Assembly (NCBI GenBank): GCA_946902875.1
Contig: OX336355.1
Location: forward strand, 11,396,847-11,460,846
Origin: Nematopogon swammerdamellus
Lineage: Eukaryota; Arthropoda; Insecta; Lepidoptera; Adelidae
DNA length: 64,000 nucleotides
Direction of reading: 5' to 3'
This document shows positions 44,213 to 55,480 of this stretch, one piece after another. Both the position numbers and the translations under genes were made by a program. The notes beneath the pieces were generated by a model. That model saw only the letters and a program-made list of their open reading frames with translations, ran no database searches and had not been told where the DNA came from. The first letter of the stretch is position 1; each line of letters starts with the position of its first letter.

Positions 44213-44330
44213 GAACGCAGCTTGGCCTGCGGCCACTCGGCCTTCAGCCTCGTCTTTAGTGACTTTCTTCAAGGGGATATATTATCATTTACTTGAGCCG
44301 GTCTTGGCCTAGTGACTTTGTTCGAGAAAA
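44213..44330 (+). repeat. Diverged 68-bp satellite monomers
   Basis: GAACGCAGCTTGGCCTGCGG, CTCGGCCTTCAGCCTCG, AGTGACTTTCTTCAAG and a second GACTTTGTTCGAG match the words of the 58.6-59.9 kb satellite, with substitutions. One to two monomers. Confidence 0.7.
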
Positions 44331-44334
44331 TTTA

Positions 44335-44940
44335 CTGTTCTCGTTCTCATTATTTTCAAGTATCTGGCCACACACGGCACTAATTCAGTATGTACTGTTA
44401 CTAATGTACTAATTGTACTATTTTTAATAAGGGATAAAGGTAATTCTACAAATGTGGAAAAATTATAAAAGTTTCCATTCTCATTAATTATAAAACAATA
44501 AGTAAACAAGCGTCTGTAATAACAATATTTTTGAAAAAATTCTTCATTTGTGTTTTACATTAATAAATAAAACGGTACGGATACAAAATATGAAACGTCA
44601 TCATAAAAATCATTCCCACGCGATCAGTCTTCCGTTGCAGAATTAGATTGTTTGACATCTATTTAATGACGGAATCACCCATCAATACAAAGATAAGTTG
44701 ATAAAAAAACATCGCACGGCATATTTACGAGTTCAAACCCAGACGTTTGGGTAAAAAACCCCCTCGTTTTGGGAAAGGGACAAAAAAGTTTGCGCGATTC
44801 TAATCGAAAATTACCCAAAATAATTCGGTTCAGTTCCTAAGCAGTAAAGTCTCGGTTACACCGGCAATATTTTGTGCGTGTTATATTTTTGGAGTTCGGA
44901 GGCCGCTTTAATAGGAATGCATAATATAATTTTTTGTAGT
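44335..44940. other. No supported gene
   Basis: AT-rich, unassigned. Confidence 0.45.
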
Positions 44941-44942
44941 CA

Positions 44943-46000
44943 AACTTACAAACAAACAAAACAAACAAACAAAATCATTTATTGTGTAAATTAAATTAAA
45001 AGATACATTCATGTGTTTTACAGTACGAGGAAAGAAAGTACAAAAAAATCTTTTACACGATGTGTGCTCAGAGCTAGGCACTAGGCTCGCACCTGTATCG
45101 CTAAGCTCCGTTTGTTTTTAGGTGTGGGGGTGTAGATTTTGTGTTATATGATTGTAGGTACGAAAGTATACATTTACATATTATGATATTGATAATAAAT
45201 AAAGTGTGGGGTTAATATTTATTTACGGGTAAATACATTTTACGTATTATAATTTTAAATATAGTTTTTAATAAAAAAGTTAATTAAATTAATATATTAG
45301 TAGATAAGTTTGTAAGTTTGGATTAATGTTTGCACGTTGTATATTTTACTGTTGAATATAGGTAAGCATTTTTTCACATTCAGTTTGTGAGATGGTAAGT
45401 AGCCATTGTTTAATTTTGTTTTTAAACATATTTTTGCTGTGTATTGTTTTTATAGGGGGAGGAATTTTATTATAAAGATTTGACCCTAGGAAGGAGGATG
45501 TGTGCCTAAAGAAGGAAGTTTTGTGTTTCATTCTCTGGAGTTGTAGATTTATGTTGGCTCGTGTACAGAAGTTGTGTGAGGGTGTTAAATGCAGATTTGT
45601 ATGTTTATGAAAATATGTGCAGAGCCTCTCCATGTAGGTTTGACGGACATTGAGGAGATTACTCTCAGAATATAACTTGTCAGTGGAGTATCTGAAGGGT
45701 TTATGGTGCATTACTTTAAGAATCGAGCGCTGGGCTCTTTCTACAGATAGTACGAATGTTTTAGCCGATCCTCCCCAGGCAAGGATACCATAGTTGATTA
45801 GGGAGCCACATAGGCCGTGGTACACAGTTCTTAGAAGGGTTGGGTCTGATATTTCTCGTATTTGACTGAAGAAGTAAATCAACTTTTTCAGTCTTCCTGT
45901 TAAACGTTCTATGTGACCTTTCCAATTTAGATGTTCGTCGACCTCTAGTCCTAGGTATCTTATAGTGTTAACTTTTTCTAACTTGCACACAACAGTTTAT
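44943..46000 (-). mobile_element. LINE 3' portion (C-terminal protein + 3' UTR)
   Basis: 5'-truncated minus-strand LINE of about 1.05 kb: coding part (45346-45998), then a 3' UTR with AATAAA (complement at about 44977) and a (TTTG)n-like tail at 44943-44970. No clear target duplication was found. Confidence 0.8.
45346..45998 (-). pseudogene. Non-LTR reverse transcriptase, C-terminal ~215 residues
   Basis: Begins inside the thumb region with KVNTIRYLGLEVDEHLNW, the motif that follows the reverse transcriptase palm in CR1/L2/Jockey-type LINEs, then ends RAQRSILKVM..SLINYG-type helices and FLGSNLYNKIPPPIKTIHSK. The frame is uninterrupted to the stop, so the copy is young, but palm, fingers and endonuclease are missing. 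The first Met of the open frame is not a real start: coding similarity continues a few residues upstream. Confidence 0.82.
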
Positions 46001-46540
46001 TTTTTATTTTTATGATATAAAAATAAATTCGAATTACTAAACGACTAAAAACTACCCAACAAACATTAAAATAACTATCAAAAGTGGCGTTGTAAAAAGG
46101 TCCCAGAACACTTGCGTCATTACCCCGCTGGACGGCAAGGCTTACAAAATTATTAAAAAATTACAATATTATTTATTATTTGTTCATCATCCACAGACGG
46201 GACACTGCAGTCGGATTTGTCATATTTTAATAAACATAAAGCATTTAGCATTTAGCCAGAAATAGTAAAGCGAGTTTAATGTGTGTGAACGCTTCTTTAC
46301 TATAATTCGTGCTACAAAGAGGGTAAAGTTCGCCCACTTGGGGTTAGCATGAAATGATTGGATGAGAAAAAAATAAAAAGGGCGTTTTGGTCTTAATATT
46401 TTGATCCCTTTTCTAACAAGTCGTGAAGAGCGCGAAGCGTCCAACCGTGTCCTATTTGTCTGTATTATTTGCAAGTTTCCCAATCCCCTAATTATTGTAT
46501 TTTGCGTTTTCAAAAATTCGTCTTTTTAAAGTAAATTTTT
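46001..46540. other. No supported gene
   Basis: A 97-codon minus frame at 46220-46513 is not recognised. Confidence 0.4.
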
Positions 46541-46600
46541 ATTTATGACCTTTCATTCGTGGCTTCGCTCGTGTAATGAGCAGATTCTCGAAATAAAATG
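46541..46600 (+). mobile_element. Fragment of GCTTCGCTCG-start dispersed repeat
   Basis: TCATTCGTGGCTTCGCTCGT only; the rest is lost. Confidence 0.4.
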
Positions 46601-46877
46601 TAAGATTGAGCGCCTCTCTCTGCATTCTAAAGGTGAGTTTGTAAATAATTTTGCATTTTTGTGTTCCATGTGTAATCGTGTACAGTCAAGTATATTATTT
46701 AATTAATTAATTCACTTAAGATTTTAAGTTACAAAATTACCTAAATACCGTGTTTATTAAAATTAAATTTCGAACCTAAAGTTTTTCAAATGTTAGATGT
46801 TCGGTTTGCTTCTTAAACTTGGTATTAAGGCTACTTGACAACCCAAAATTTTACATAAACTTTTTGTTTTGTATACA

Positions 46878-47073
46878 ATCTGGTTTTGGGTGGCTTAGTC
46901 AGAGAGGACAGAGCACATGTTCCGACCAGTCAAATGTCACCTCAGAGAGAGTGCCATACCGGAGAACACCGCAGAAGCTGCTATGCGGCCATCTTTCGTT
47001 CAGTGCCCAGTACGGTGGTATCAACCCAGTGGGCTACAATTGGTGTCTACCGCCTAATAAAGGGCAAGGGGCT
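46878..47073 (-). mobile_element. Modular SINE: core variant + tail B, diverged
   Basis: The minus strand has the core variant and tail B with many substitutions (GGTTTTGGGTGGCTTAGTCA, GCCATACCGGAGA, CAGTACGGTGGTATCAACCC). Confidence 0.75.
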
Positions 47074-47139
47074 CTTAGCCTCGGTATTTCAATTTCCATT
47101 TAGTGTCAGAGGGGGCGTTATACGACAGAGATTGTCTAC

Positions 47140-47600
47140 ATACATACATAGCGTCACGCCTGTTTCCCGGTGGGGTAGGCAGAGACAACGGATCTCCACG
47201 TGCCACGATCCTGACACACCTCTGCCGCCTCTTCCACTCCCATAATGTTCTTCATGCATGCTCGTCGGTTACGGGTACTACGCACTTGCCCCTTTTTGAG
47301 CACATGCCCGATCTGGTCCAGGTAAGTGCGTCTAGGGCGACCCTTCCCGACTCTTCCACTCACATTTGCTTCATAAATTTCTTTCGTTAGTCTCCTATCA
47401 TCCATTCTTCCAACATGACCGAACCACCGAAGCATCCCTTTCTTAATCCTTGTCACTATATCTTCTTTCAGTCCACAGCGCTCTCGAACTACACTATTTC
47501 TCAATCTATCTTTCATTGTAACTCCACACATACTCCTCAACGCGCGCATTTCCACAGCATTAATCCTGCTTTCATGCTTCTTCTGCCATTGTCTACACTA
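47140..47600 (-). pseudogene. LINE C-terminus (MCGVTMKDRLRN..RWFGHV type)
   Basis: Minus-strand open frame of ~133 residues preceded in frame by WQKKHESRINAVE, so coding extends to about 47597. Motifs: RALRSMCGVTMKDRLRN, VVRERCGLKED, LRWFGHVGRMDDRRL, GRPRRTYLDQIG, RACMKNIMGVEEA, WRSVVSAYP. This is the region after the reverse transcriptase in RTE-like non-LTR elements. A TACATACATA tail (47140-47152 complement) marks the 3' end. 5'-truncated; frame intact. Confidence 0.85.
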
Positions 47601-47685
47601 TATCTATAACACCGTTATTCCTGTCTGTAAGCCTAGGAATTCCGGCTCGTACCTAGTGTTAGAACGAACGTTTAGTGGTAGATTT

Positions 47686-48029
47686 GATTCGTTAGCTCAG
47701 TGGTGCGGTCGGCCGACTGTCGGTGGTGATCATAAGCACACCTGGGCGCGGCCAGTAATTGGATGAGTGACCACTCGACCGTTGGAGGCTGACCGTGGTT
47801 CGGATTCCACGCAATACTGTAGGTCCCTTCCTTTCTTACCTTACTAGATGGTAGGGTTTAACTCGCCTGGATTGATACCACCGGACTGAATGAAAAGTAG
47901 GTTGTAAGGGCTATGTAAATAGTTCGTGTTTTCCGCACAGTTCAGGGTAGCTTAGCACCTTGTTCACCAAGGTGTTATGGGCTTACGTCAATGGATGGAG
48001 CCAACAGTGTCAGTTTCCATAAAAAAAAA
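47686..48029 (+). mobile_element. Modular SINE: 5S-derived head + core + tail A
   Basis: GTTAGCTCAGTGGTGCGGTC, then the GATCATAAGCACACCTGGGC head variant shared with 33244, core, and a shortened tail A with a CAGTTTCCATAAAAA end. Confidence 0.9.
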
Positions 48030-49030
48030 TATTTGCTATAATGATATCTGTCACATAAATAGCGTTATTCCAGGCGCTTTGTGGGTGTTGAAATAGAAGC
48101 CCTTAGACAGGTCAACCGAGCAACTGAAACTGAATCTAATATTAAAGGTTATACATATTACTGTTTATTGGGGTAATATTAAGGGTTGAATCGTTCTATA
48201 ACAAATATTGCTCGTCACGTAGCATAGTCATAAAACATATTAGTGAAACTAACAAACGACAATCGAACTAAAAGGTAACTTAGCCGTTACACTGTCGCAT
48301 CGCTCAAGGGTTAAAAGATAAAATAAATACCCAGGGGGCAAGAAAGGAGATAAAAACTCAACCCTTACCATATCACCCCATTAAATTTTAACCATAGATA
48401 ATGGAACAACAAAAAATCGGAATTAAACACGCCGTTTACAAATTTTATGAATTAACTTTAAACTTTATTAAATAATAAAGTTTGGATATTGTTGTGTCTA
48501 AAAGAGGGGGCATTGTAAGAAATATTCATGTACAATAAAAAGTTTAATGTGTCACTGTAGAAATCGATGAATTTTTACAGTGATTTTGCAGTTTTTTTTT
48601 TACGGGCAACTTGAGTTTGGAGGCAGTAAACGTTTTATAGGTTTTGAGACGTTTTAACGTGAGAATGTTAGTTCACCAGGTGCGCTTGCGGAGAGTTTTG
48701 CTTAGTACTCCCACGGGATGGGGATTAGGAATTATTTTATGCATTGAACACAACAGTAACATTTTTAGCCGCAGGAGGAACATCTTGACGCTTTTAGGTG
48801 TAATTAAAATACACATAATAAATCTATAATTTTTTTTTATTACCTTATTATTAAATATTAAATTCGAGTATTTTCTCGATGCTTACCTTGCGTGGTAGCC
48901 TGTTTGTTTAAAAATAAAATTGATAATATTTTTATATCTTAATAGATAAATATATGCACTGATAGTATTAATGCGACTTCTTTCCGAAATTCCGATAGAG
49001 GAATCTCTTTCTCCACCAATAGGAGTACAT
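48030..49030. other. No supported gene
   Basis: AT-rich, unassigned. Confidence 0.45.
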
Positions 49031-49034
49031 ACCT

Positions 49035-49342
49035 TTTTAGGGTTCCGTATACGTACGGAAGCCTATTGCTAAGCCTACCTACGCCGCCGTCTGTCTGTTC
49101 GTCCAGCCGAGGGCTGTATCTTTTGAATCGTAATAGTAGTCGGTTGAAATTTCACAGAACATGTGTTATTTTTTACAAGTATCTTAATATTTAGAAGAGC
49201 GTCATTTACTGAATTATCCAAACATTTTAACTACAGAAGTGTGAACGGTCACCGATAGATGGCGTGATACTCGAGATACGTGCGAGTGCGATCGAGTGAC
49301 TCGCTATATGTACAAGAAGGAACATAACCCACGGAACCCTCT
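49035..49342 (+). mobile_element. AGGGTTCCGT element with inverted ends
   Basis: Begins TAGGGTTCCGTATACG and ends CCCACGGAACCCT, giving ~10-bp inverted ends. The interior has GTCTGTCTGTTCGTCC and a GATAGATGGCG word. Non-autonomous, no frame. Confidence 0.6.
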
Positions 49343-49444
49343 GTGTATGAACAACTTTCTCAGTAAATAGGGTTTACTAGAATATTACGTAATCAAACGT
49401 ACGGTAGGGTAATGTGTTTATAACTATTGTCAATTCAACAAGCT

Positions 49445-49790
49445 CTTTTTTAGGTTTCCGTATCCGTACGGAAGCCTATTACTAAGCGTACGCCGTCTGT
49501 CTGTCTGTCTGTTTGTCCGCCCGTCCGTCTGTCTGTGTATGTGTGATGGGTGTGTCTGGCTGTGGCATCGAAGCTCCCAAACGGATGGACCGATTTGGAT
49601 GCGGGTTTTTTTATTAGAAAGTTGGTTTAATCAGGATGGTTGTTAGCTATGTTTGTAATCAAGTAATCAAGTAATTAATTAATAAAAAAAATTATTATCT
49701 TAAAAAGTGGACCGATTTGCATACGGTTTTTTTAAAAAAGCTTGAAATAAAAGTTAAATTTAAAATTTTGTCTTGTTTCATTTCGTGTAC
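49445..49790 (+). mobile_element. Dispersed repeat, GGTTTCCGTATCCGTACGG start
   Basis: CTGT/GTCC-rich tract at 49490-49545, then TGGCTGTGGCATCGAAGCTC, AACGGATGGACCGATTTGG and AGCTATGTTTG. The reverse copy is at 32040-32232. Confidence 0.7.
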
Positions 49791-50178
49791 AGTTCTTCTT
49801 TCAATTTGTATACAATACAGAGTTTCTATTCTATTCTTTTCTATGGAAGGTCATTGCAGTTATGAATGAAATAGAATAAATATATTTGTAGGTAGGTACT
49901 TCAAAATAGTAGCAACATTGAGTACCTCCTCTATGATTTCTCTACAAATGAATTTATGTGTCTCTATCACGCTATATTCAATTTCACCATGTGGGTGATC
50001 CGAGCTGAGATGGGACCCGTTTGTTATTAGGCAAATGTGATTTTAACCACGCTTATTGCATGTGGATCAATTAATAACCAGTGTTTATGTAAATTTAACA
50101 ACTTAGCAACGTGTTATTAGTAAGAGGAAGAGTAATATACAATTATTACATTATTTATTACATGGACACTCATTGTAT
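49791..50178. other. No supported gene
   Basis: Unassigned. Confidence 0.45.
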
Positions 50179-50180
50179 AC

Positions 50181-50487
50181 GTACTGTGTGAGGCCGGCAC
50201 TTAAAAAGAATAGCCCCACTGCGTCTCTCCCCGTGCATGTCGTAATAGGCGACTAAGGGATAAGGAAAAGATGCCGTGCATAAGGGCGACAGGCTAGCCA
50301 CCTCTCACCTTGGCACGATCCTTCCACCGAGTCGTGTAGCATGTTGGTCTTTGTGCCTTAATTGCTGCTTGATAGTTGTCCGAATGCTTTGCTAAACGTG
50401 GTGGTCGATATTGTTGTTTGCAAGATTTCCTGCAGCACAACACCGATTACTCCGCTTACCCTGGTTGTCGCGATACAGCGTGTGTGG
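50181..50487 (+). mobile_element. Head-2 long element, full length
   Basis: GTACTGTGTGAGGCCGGCAC to GCGATACAGCGTGTGTGG, same block order as 2054-2370. Confidence 0.88.
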
Positions 50488-50610
50488 TATGTGTGTATGT
50501 ATGTACACTCATATAAACTATGTATGATACTTATAGGGTTGTCGAAGTAATATGTATTTTACCGGAACGCTGAGTTGTGAATGCAATTTTCTTCAATTTC
50601 TTGTACACAC

Positions 50611-50910
50611 GGCGGCGGCGGCGGGTGGCCGAGTGGTCTGGGCGTGTCGGCTTCTCTTGCCAGAGGTCCGAGGTTCGAATCCAACCGCCGGCGGCGTGTA
50701 CCACTGACCACGAAGCGTGTACCAATGAGTTTGTTCTGATGTGAAAATTAAAAGAAAAATTACGTGCATACGTATATCATCCACTGATAATTCGGATTCC
50801 ATGTACAAATTTAGGTCTATCGGATTGACTAGAGGAAATTGCCTAAGGCAATAAGTCCGCCTTTGCCACACATTAAGTGGCATAAAGAGTATTGTTATAT
50901 TATACACATT
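50611..50910 (+). mobile_element. tRNA-derived SINE, Leu/Ser-like head
   Basis: 50621-50693 is tRNA-like: A box TGGCCGAGTGG (50626-50636) and B box GGTTCGAATCC (50672-50682). The A box is the Leu/Ser tRNA type. A ~120-bp body follows, then ATTGCCTAAGGCAATAAGTC and CGCCTTTG, which matches the 3' tail of a LINE-like sequence (also near 37151), the usual sign of the partner LINE. Confidence 0.88.
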
Positions 50911-51670
50911 TTTAAAACCAAACTAACTGAATATAATGTAATAAATAACGCTCAAATAATGAGGGAGAGATATACTGAACTGCATAATGAGAAACGTAAT
51001 AATGATAAATAAGAGGAGGTATAAAAAATTGCTGTCGCTTTTTAAACATATTTAATTTATCATACAAATGCACAGTAATAATCCTAAATTATAAACATAC
51101 AACAGCATTACCTAGAACTCTTTAATTTGCCCTGCCAGCGAACTCAATTCCAAGTACTTCGAAAAATAAGAAAAAATAAGAATTAAACTCACCACCTACG
51201 TATTGATCCAATGCATGCGAGCGTACAATACGGTCTTTATACGTCCCTTTAACTACCGTAATTAAGGCAAGTTCTTATTTAATTTTCTATATTACGAGTA
51301 TTTTAAATAAAAATAAAAAAGTTGAAAATGTTTGAGAGGTTCCGTTTGACGTTTTTATTACCCGTTTACAAGTCGCATGGTCTGTGATGGCCGGCACTGT
51401 TTCATGATTTTATTTTACAAATTGTGCACTGGGAATATTTGTGTATTGCAAATGTAATTAATCTAAAACACGAATGCAATCTTTAATATCAATCATTAGC
51501 CTTGCCATCCAGCATTCCCCCACAAGTTTTCTAGAAATATTTGAAAACGTCCCTTTTGATAGTGATTTTAATGTTTGTTAGCTAGGTTTGAATTCTTCAA
51601 TTATTAAGTATTACTTTCTTATATATCATGAAAATAGATTAGAAGTGTATGAAATTAAACGCTAATATAA
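50911..51670. other. No supported gene
   Basis: AT-rich, unassigned. Confidence 0.45.
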
Positions 51671-51675
51671 TATCA

Positions 51676-51703
51676 TTAGCCTGTATCGGTCCACTGCTGG
51701 ACT
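51676..51703 (-). mobile_element. RTE 3' end relic
   Basis: CATTAGCCTGTATCGGTCCA then CTGCTGGA only. Confidence 0.55.
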
Positions 51704-52030
51704 AGGTATGTAAAATAAACTATAAAATATAAGAATGACCGCGTTACACGAATGACACAATAAAACAAAAACAAATTACATAATTAAATATGTATGTGGG
51801 TGGATCCATGCTTCGTTGAAAACATTGCCCTTCTAAATGGGCGCGAATCTGTTCGTTGAAGGCAGTGCCTCAGTGCTGCCCTTGCTAATTCGTGTTCCTT
51901 CTGAGGAAATGTACCTTGCCATTAAACTTCTAGTATATTCTAGTTCCTACCTACCATAAATATCAAACTTATTACAATTTGGATGCAAAAAATTAAATAA
52001 GTTTATTTTTCAAACCAAGTAGAGTTATCT
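51704..52030. other. No supported gene
   Basis: Unassigned. Confidence 0.4.
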
Positions 52031-52035
52031 CGTAC

Positions 52036-52120
52036 GGCGAATTTGCCTCGAAATTCAGAGGGGCAACGCAGCCAGTGTGCTGGATACTGCTAGGGAGACG
52101 ACGGTCGAATTGGAGTATTT
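52036..52120 (+). pseudogene. Possible LINE protein debris
   Basis: The plus frame reads QRGNAASVLDTARETTVELE; it may belong with the fragment at 2963-3062. Weak. Confidence 0.3.
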
Positions 52121-52246
52121 TTTTTTAAGTTAAAATTTAGGGGCGCTTGGCACTTTTTATATGGGGGAAAAATGTTATGTTCGCGTCAGCGCCAGCGCGT
52201 TGCTATGACAACGCGCGCGCGTCAAATAACAATATATCGTTGCTAT

Positions 52247-54582
52247 CATCATCATCATCAGCCTGTATCGGTCCACTGCTGGACATAGGCCTCTCCCAAG
52301 GCACGCCACCACACGCGGTCTTCCGCTCTTCTCATCCATCCACTCCCGGCTACCTTTTTTAGGTCATCTGTCCACCTAGCCGGGGGGCGTCCCACGCTAC
52401 GTTTGCTTGTACGTGGCCTCCATTCGAGCACCCGTCTACCCCATCGGTTGTCGGGTCTGCGACAGATGTGCCCAGCCCACTGCCACTTCAGCTTGCTTAT
52501 TTTCTTAGCAATGTCGACTACCTTAGTTCTTTGACGTATCACGTCGTTACGGATTTTATCGGTCCAAGAAATGCCGAGCATTGCTCTTTCCATAGCTCGC
52601 TGAGCGACTTTAAATTTGTGGACCAGGCCCATCGTCAGGGTCCACGTTTCCGCTCCGTACGTCATTACTGGCAGAACGCACTGATTGAAAACCTTCGTCT
52701 TCAATGACTGTGGGATGGAGGATGAAAGATGTGGCGAAGTTTCCCAAATGCCGCCCAGCCTAGCTGAATCCTTCTGTTGGCCTCCTTGTCAAAGTTGTGC
52801 TTCCCTAGCTGGATGGTTTGTCCAAGATAGACATACTCCTGCACAACTTCGAGGGTCGCCTCTCCAACTGTTACGTGCCCCGGGACGACGTGTTCGTTGA
52901 ACATGACTTTCGTCTTGTCCAAATTCATCCCGAGGCCGACTCGGCGAGAGGCGACATTGAGGCCGTTCAGCATGTGATTCAGCTCCTCCAGCGATGCGCG
53001 TATCACGACTATGTCATCTGCGAAGCGTAGGTGTGAAATGTACTCGCCGTTAATATTAATGCCGTGCTTTCTCCAATCCAGCAGCTTGAATATATCTTCC
53101 AATGCATTCGTAAACAGTTTCGGAGATATAACATCTCCCTGTCTGACTCCACGATGCAATTGGATAGGTTTCGTCTGCTGGTCCTGTATTTGTACGGTCA
53201 TTGTCGCGGCACTATAAAGACATTTCAGCACCTCAATGTATCGCCAATCGGTTTGGCATCGCTGTAAGGATTCCATAACAGCCCAGGTTTCGATAGAGTC
53301 AAAGGCTTTCTCGTAGTCCACAAAAGCGAGACACAGTGGCCGATTATACTCTTCGGACTTCTGTATAATCTGCCGTAAGGTGTGGATGTGGTCTACGGTA
53401 CTGTAGCCCCTCCGAAACCCGGCCTGCTCTGGCGGCTGGTGGTCGTCAAACCTTCGGGCGAGACGATTGGTGAGGACTCTCGAGAACAGCTTATATACGT
53501 GGCTCAGGAGTGAGATGGGCCTATACTTCTTCAACAAGGTTTTGTCTCCTTTCTTGAAGAACAATACGACCACACTCCTGTTCCATGACTCTGGCGTAAT
53601 TCCACTGTGTATGACAGAGTTGAAGAGCCTCTGTAGTTCCTTGAGGACCGTTGTCCCCCCGGCTCTGAGAAGCTCTGTAGTAACTCCGTCTTCACCAGGA
53701 GCCTTGTTATTTTTAAGCTGCTCTAGAGCAATCCTGATCTCGCCCATGTTGACGTCTGGGATATCCTCCGTGTAGTGGCGGGTTAATCTGGCTCGTCGGT
53801 CGTCTTTGTCGGGAACTGTAGGAGCAGCAGCTCGAGAGTCATATAGCCGTTCGTAGAACTTTTCGACTTCGGTGAGTAGTTCTGGCTTCGATGAGACAGC
53901 TCGACCATCTGCAGTCTTAAGTTTCGTCAGGTGGCTTCTGCCCAGTTGCTGCACGAACACTTTGGAGCCCTTATTCTGCTCTATCGCCTCATACCCACGG
54001 CGTGTATTGTGCAGGCGAAGGTCGCGTCGTATCAGTTTTTTTATTTTGGCATTTTGAGCCCGAAGACCTGACGAATCAACTATTGTCTCGCGTCTCTGTC
54101 TCATCGCTTCCAGTGTCTCACTCGAAAGTTTCGACTGTTTACCCTCGTGCTGATGTCTAAAATGCTTGCAGCCCACTTCTCGAACGACCTGCACCAGATT
54201 GTTGGTCATCTCATCAACGTCCGTTGTGGTTTCCAGCATATCGAATCTATTTTTAAGCTCTAGCTCGAAGCTGTCAGAGCTCTGTGAGACTTGGAGCAGA
54301 TTTGGGCGGAGAGTTGACTTCATCAGACGGGACCGTTCAAGCTTGTAGTTAATATTTAGAGTGCCTCGTACAAGTCTGTGATCGCTTCCAGTCTTAAACC
54401 GGTTTAGCACTGAGACATCTCCAAATATTCGCTTCTTGTCCGCCAGGATGAAGTCAATCTCATTTTTCGGCCCACCATCGGGACTTTCCCAGGTCCACTT
54501 CCGCTGGGGCCTCTTCTTGAAGAAAGAATTCATCAAGAAGAGCCCTTCCATTTCTAGGAAGTTTGCCAACATTTGCATTTGC
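52247..54582 (-). mobile_element. RTE-type LINE, 2.34 kb, 5'-truncated, 17-bp target duplication
   Basis: A 17-bp direct repeat (CAATATATCGTTGCTAT) lies at 52230-52246 and again at 54583-54599, exactly flanking the element. It ends in a short (GAT)n tail on the minus strand, the microsatellite-type 3' end usual for RTE elements. The 5' truncation falls inside the endonuclease domain. It is probably young, because the coding region is open except for one frameshift. Confidence 0.95.
52258..54582 (-). pseudogene. RTE-type endonuclease (C-terminal part) / reverse transcriptase
   Basis: First block (52701-54582, end of an open frame of 641 codons whose first ~15 are flank). The endonuclease tail has the catalytic SDHR at residues 81-84. 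Reverse transcriptase motifs: KAPGEDG at 308-314, FVDYEKAFDS at 435-444, GVRQGD at 493-498, the catalytic FADD at 535-538, YLGQ at 600-603. A frame change near 52725-52735, consistent with loss of one base, ends this frame early. The second block (52258-52704) continues in another frame with VLPVMTYGAETWTLT, WAGHICRR, RRVLEWRPR and WWRALGEAYVQQW. All reverse transcriptase residues seen look intact, so the frameshift and 5' truncation are the only evident lesions. Confidence 0.95.
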
Positions 54583-54635
54583 CAATATATCGTTGCTATG
54601 ACAACGCTCAATACATGACATCTCAAAGTTCTGCA

Positions 54636-54972
54636 AAATGAATGTAGGGTTCCGTAATAAATGCATGTCTGTCCGTTCTACTAAATTTAACATTTATTTC
54701 AAAATGAATGTAGGGTTCCGTAACAAATGCATGTCTATCCGTTCTACTAAATTTAACATTTATTTCAAAATGAATGTAGGGTTCCGTAACAAATGCATGT
54801 CTGTCCGTTCTACTAAATTTTACAATTGTCAACCAAGGTCCTCCGACGGTTATTTTATAAAAAAATAGGGTTCCGTAACACGTTTATGTCTGTCCATTCT
54901 ACTAAGTTCTGCAAAATGAATGTAGGGTTCCGTAACAAATGCATGTCTGTCCGTTCTACTAAATTTAACATT
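54636..54972 (+). repeat. 66-bp tandem repeat of an AGGGTTCCGT unit
   Basis: GAATGTAGGGTTCCGTAA..GCATGTCTGTCCGTTCTACT starts at 54640, 54706 and 54772 in almost identical units. It then recurs less regularly at about 54868 and 54917. Tandem units create matching frames on both strands. Confidence 0.9.
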
Positions 54973-55480
54973 AATTTTTTTTTTTTATTTTTTTTTTATT
55001 TTTTTTTCATAAATTTTTATTTTTTTATTTTTTTTATACCTTCTTTATAAATAAACTTAAAACTTAAACTTTTTATTTATTGTTTTTTTTTACGCAATGT
55101 TACGGTGTTGTTTTCACTTCTGCCGGCACTCCCGGAGTGCACCTGAGGTTTTTTTGTAACATTATGTTTTTTTACATATACTTAATAATAATTTGTATTC
55201 TTGAATAAATTAGTAGAGTTTACCTATAGGTCTGTGTACTAAGCCACACTCAGCTAAGTCGAGCCTCACCGCCGCAATTCCAATTGTGTAAATTGCAAAA
55301 TAATCTCAGCTCACTTTTTGTTCTTAGTTCAGTTTATTTGTCGTTCTTCCAAGGAAGCTTTGAATGTAGAGAGAGACGCGCCGCGCCGCGGTACTATAGT
55401 CATTTTCTCTCTTTGAAAGAAGTCTTGTAAGTTAGAAATCTACCTATGAGTTCTCTATAATTTTGACACTAATTTTTTTT
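54973..55480. other. T-rich tract, then unassigned
   Basis: 54973-55030 is a T/A run. A GC-rich AGAGAGACGCGCCGCGCCGC patch at 55370 is not assignable. Confidence 0.4.

Noticed and set aside
50621..50693. Functional tRNA-Leu or tRNA-Ser gene
   Set aside because: The A and B boxes are good, but the body continues as a SINE and a near-identical segment recurs at 55526 within a chimera.
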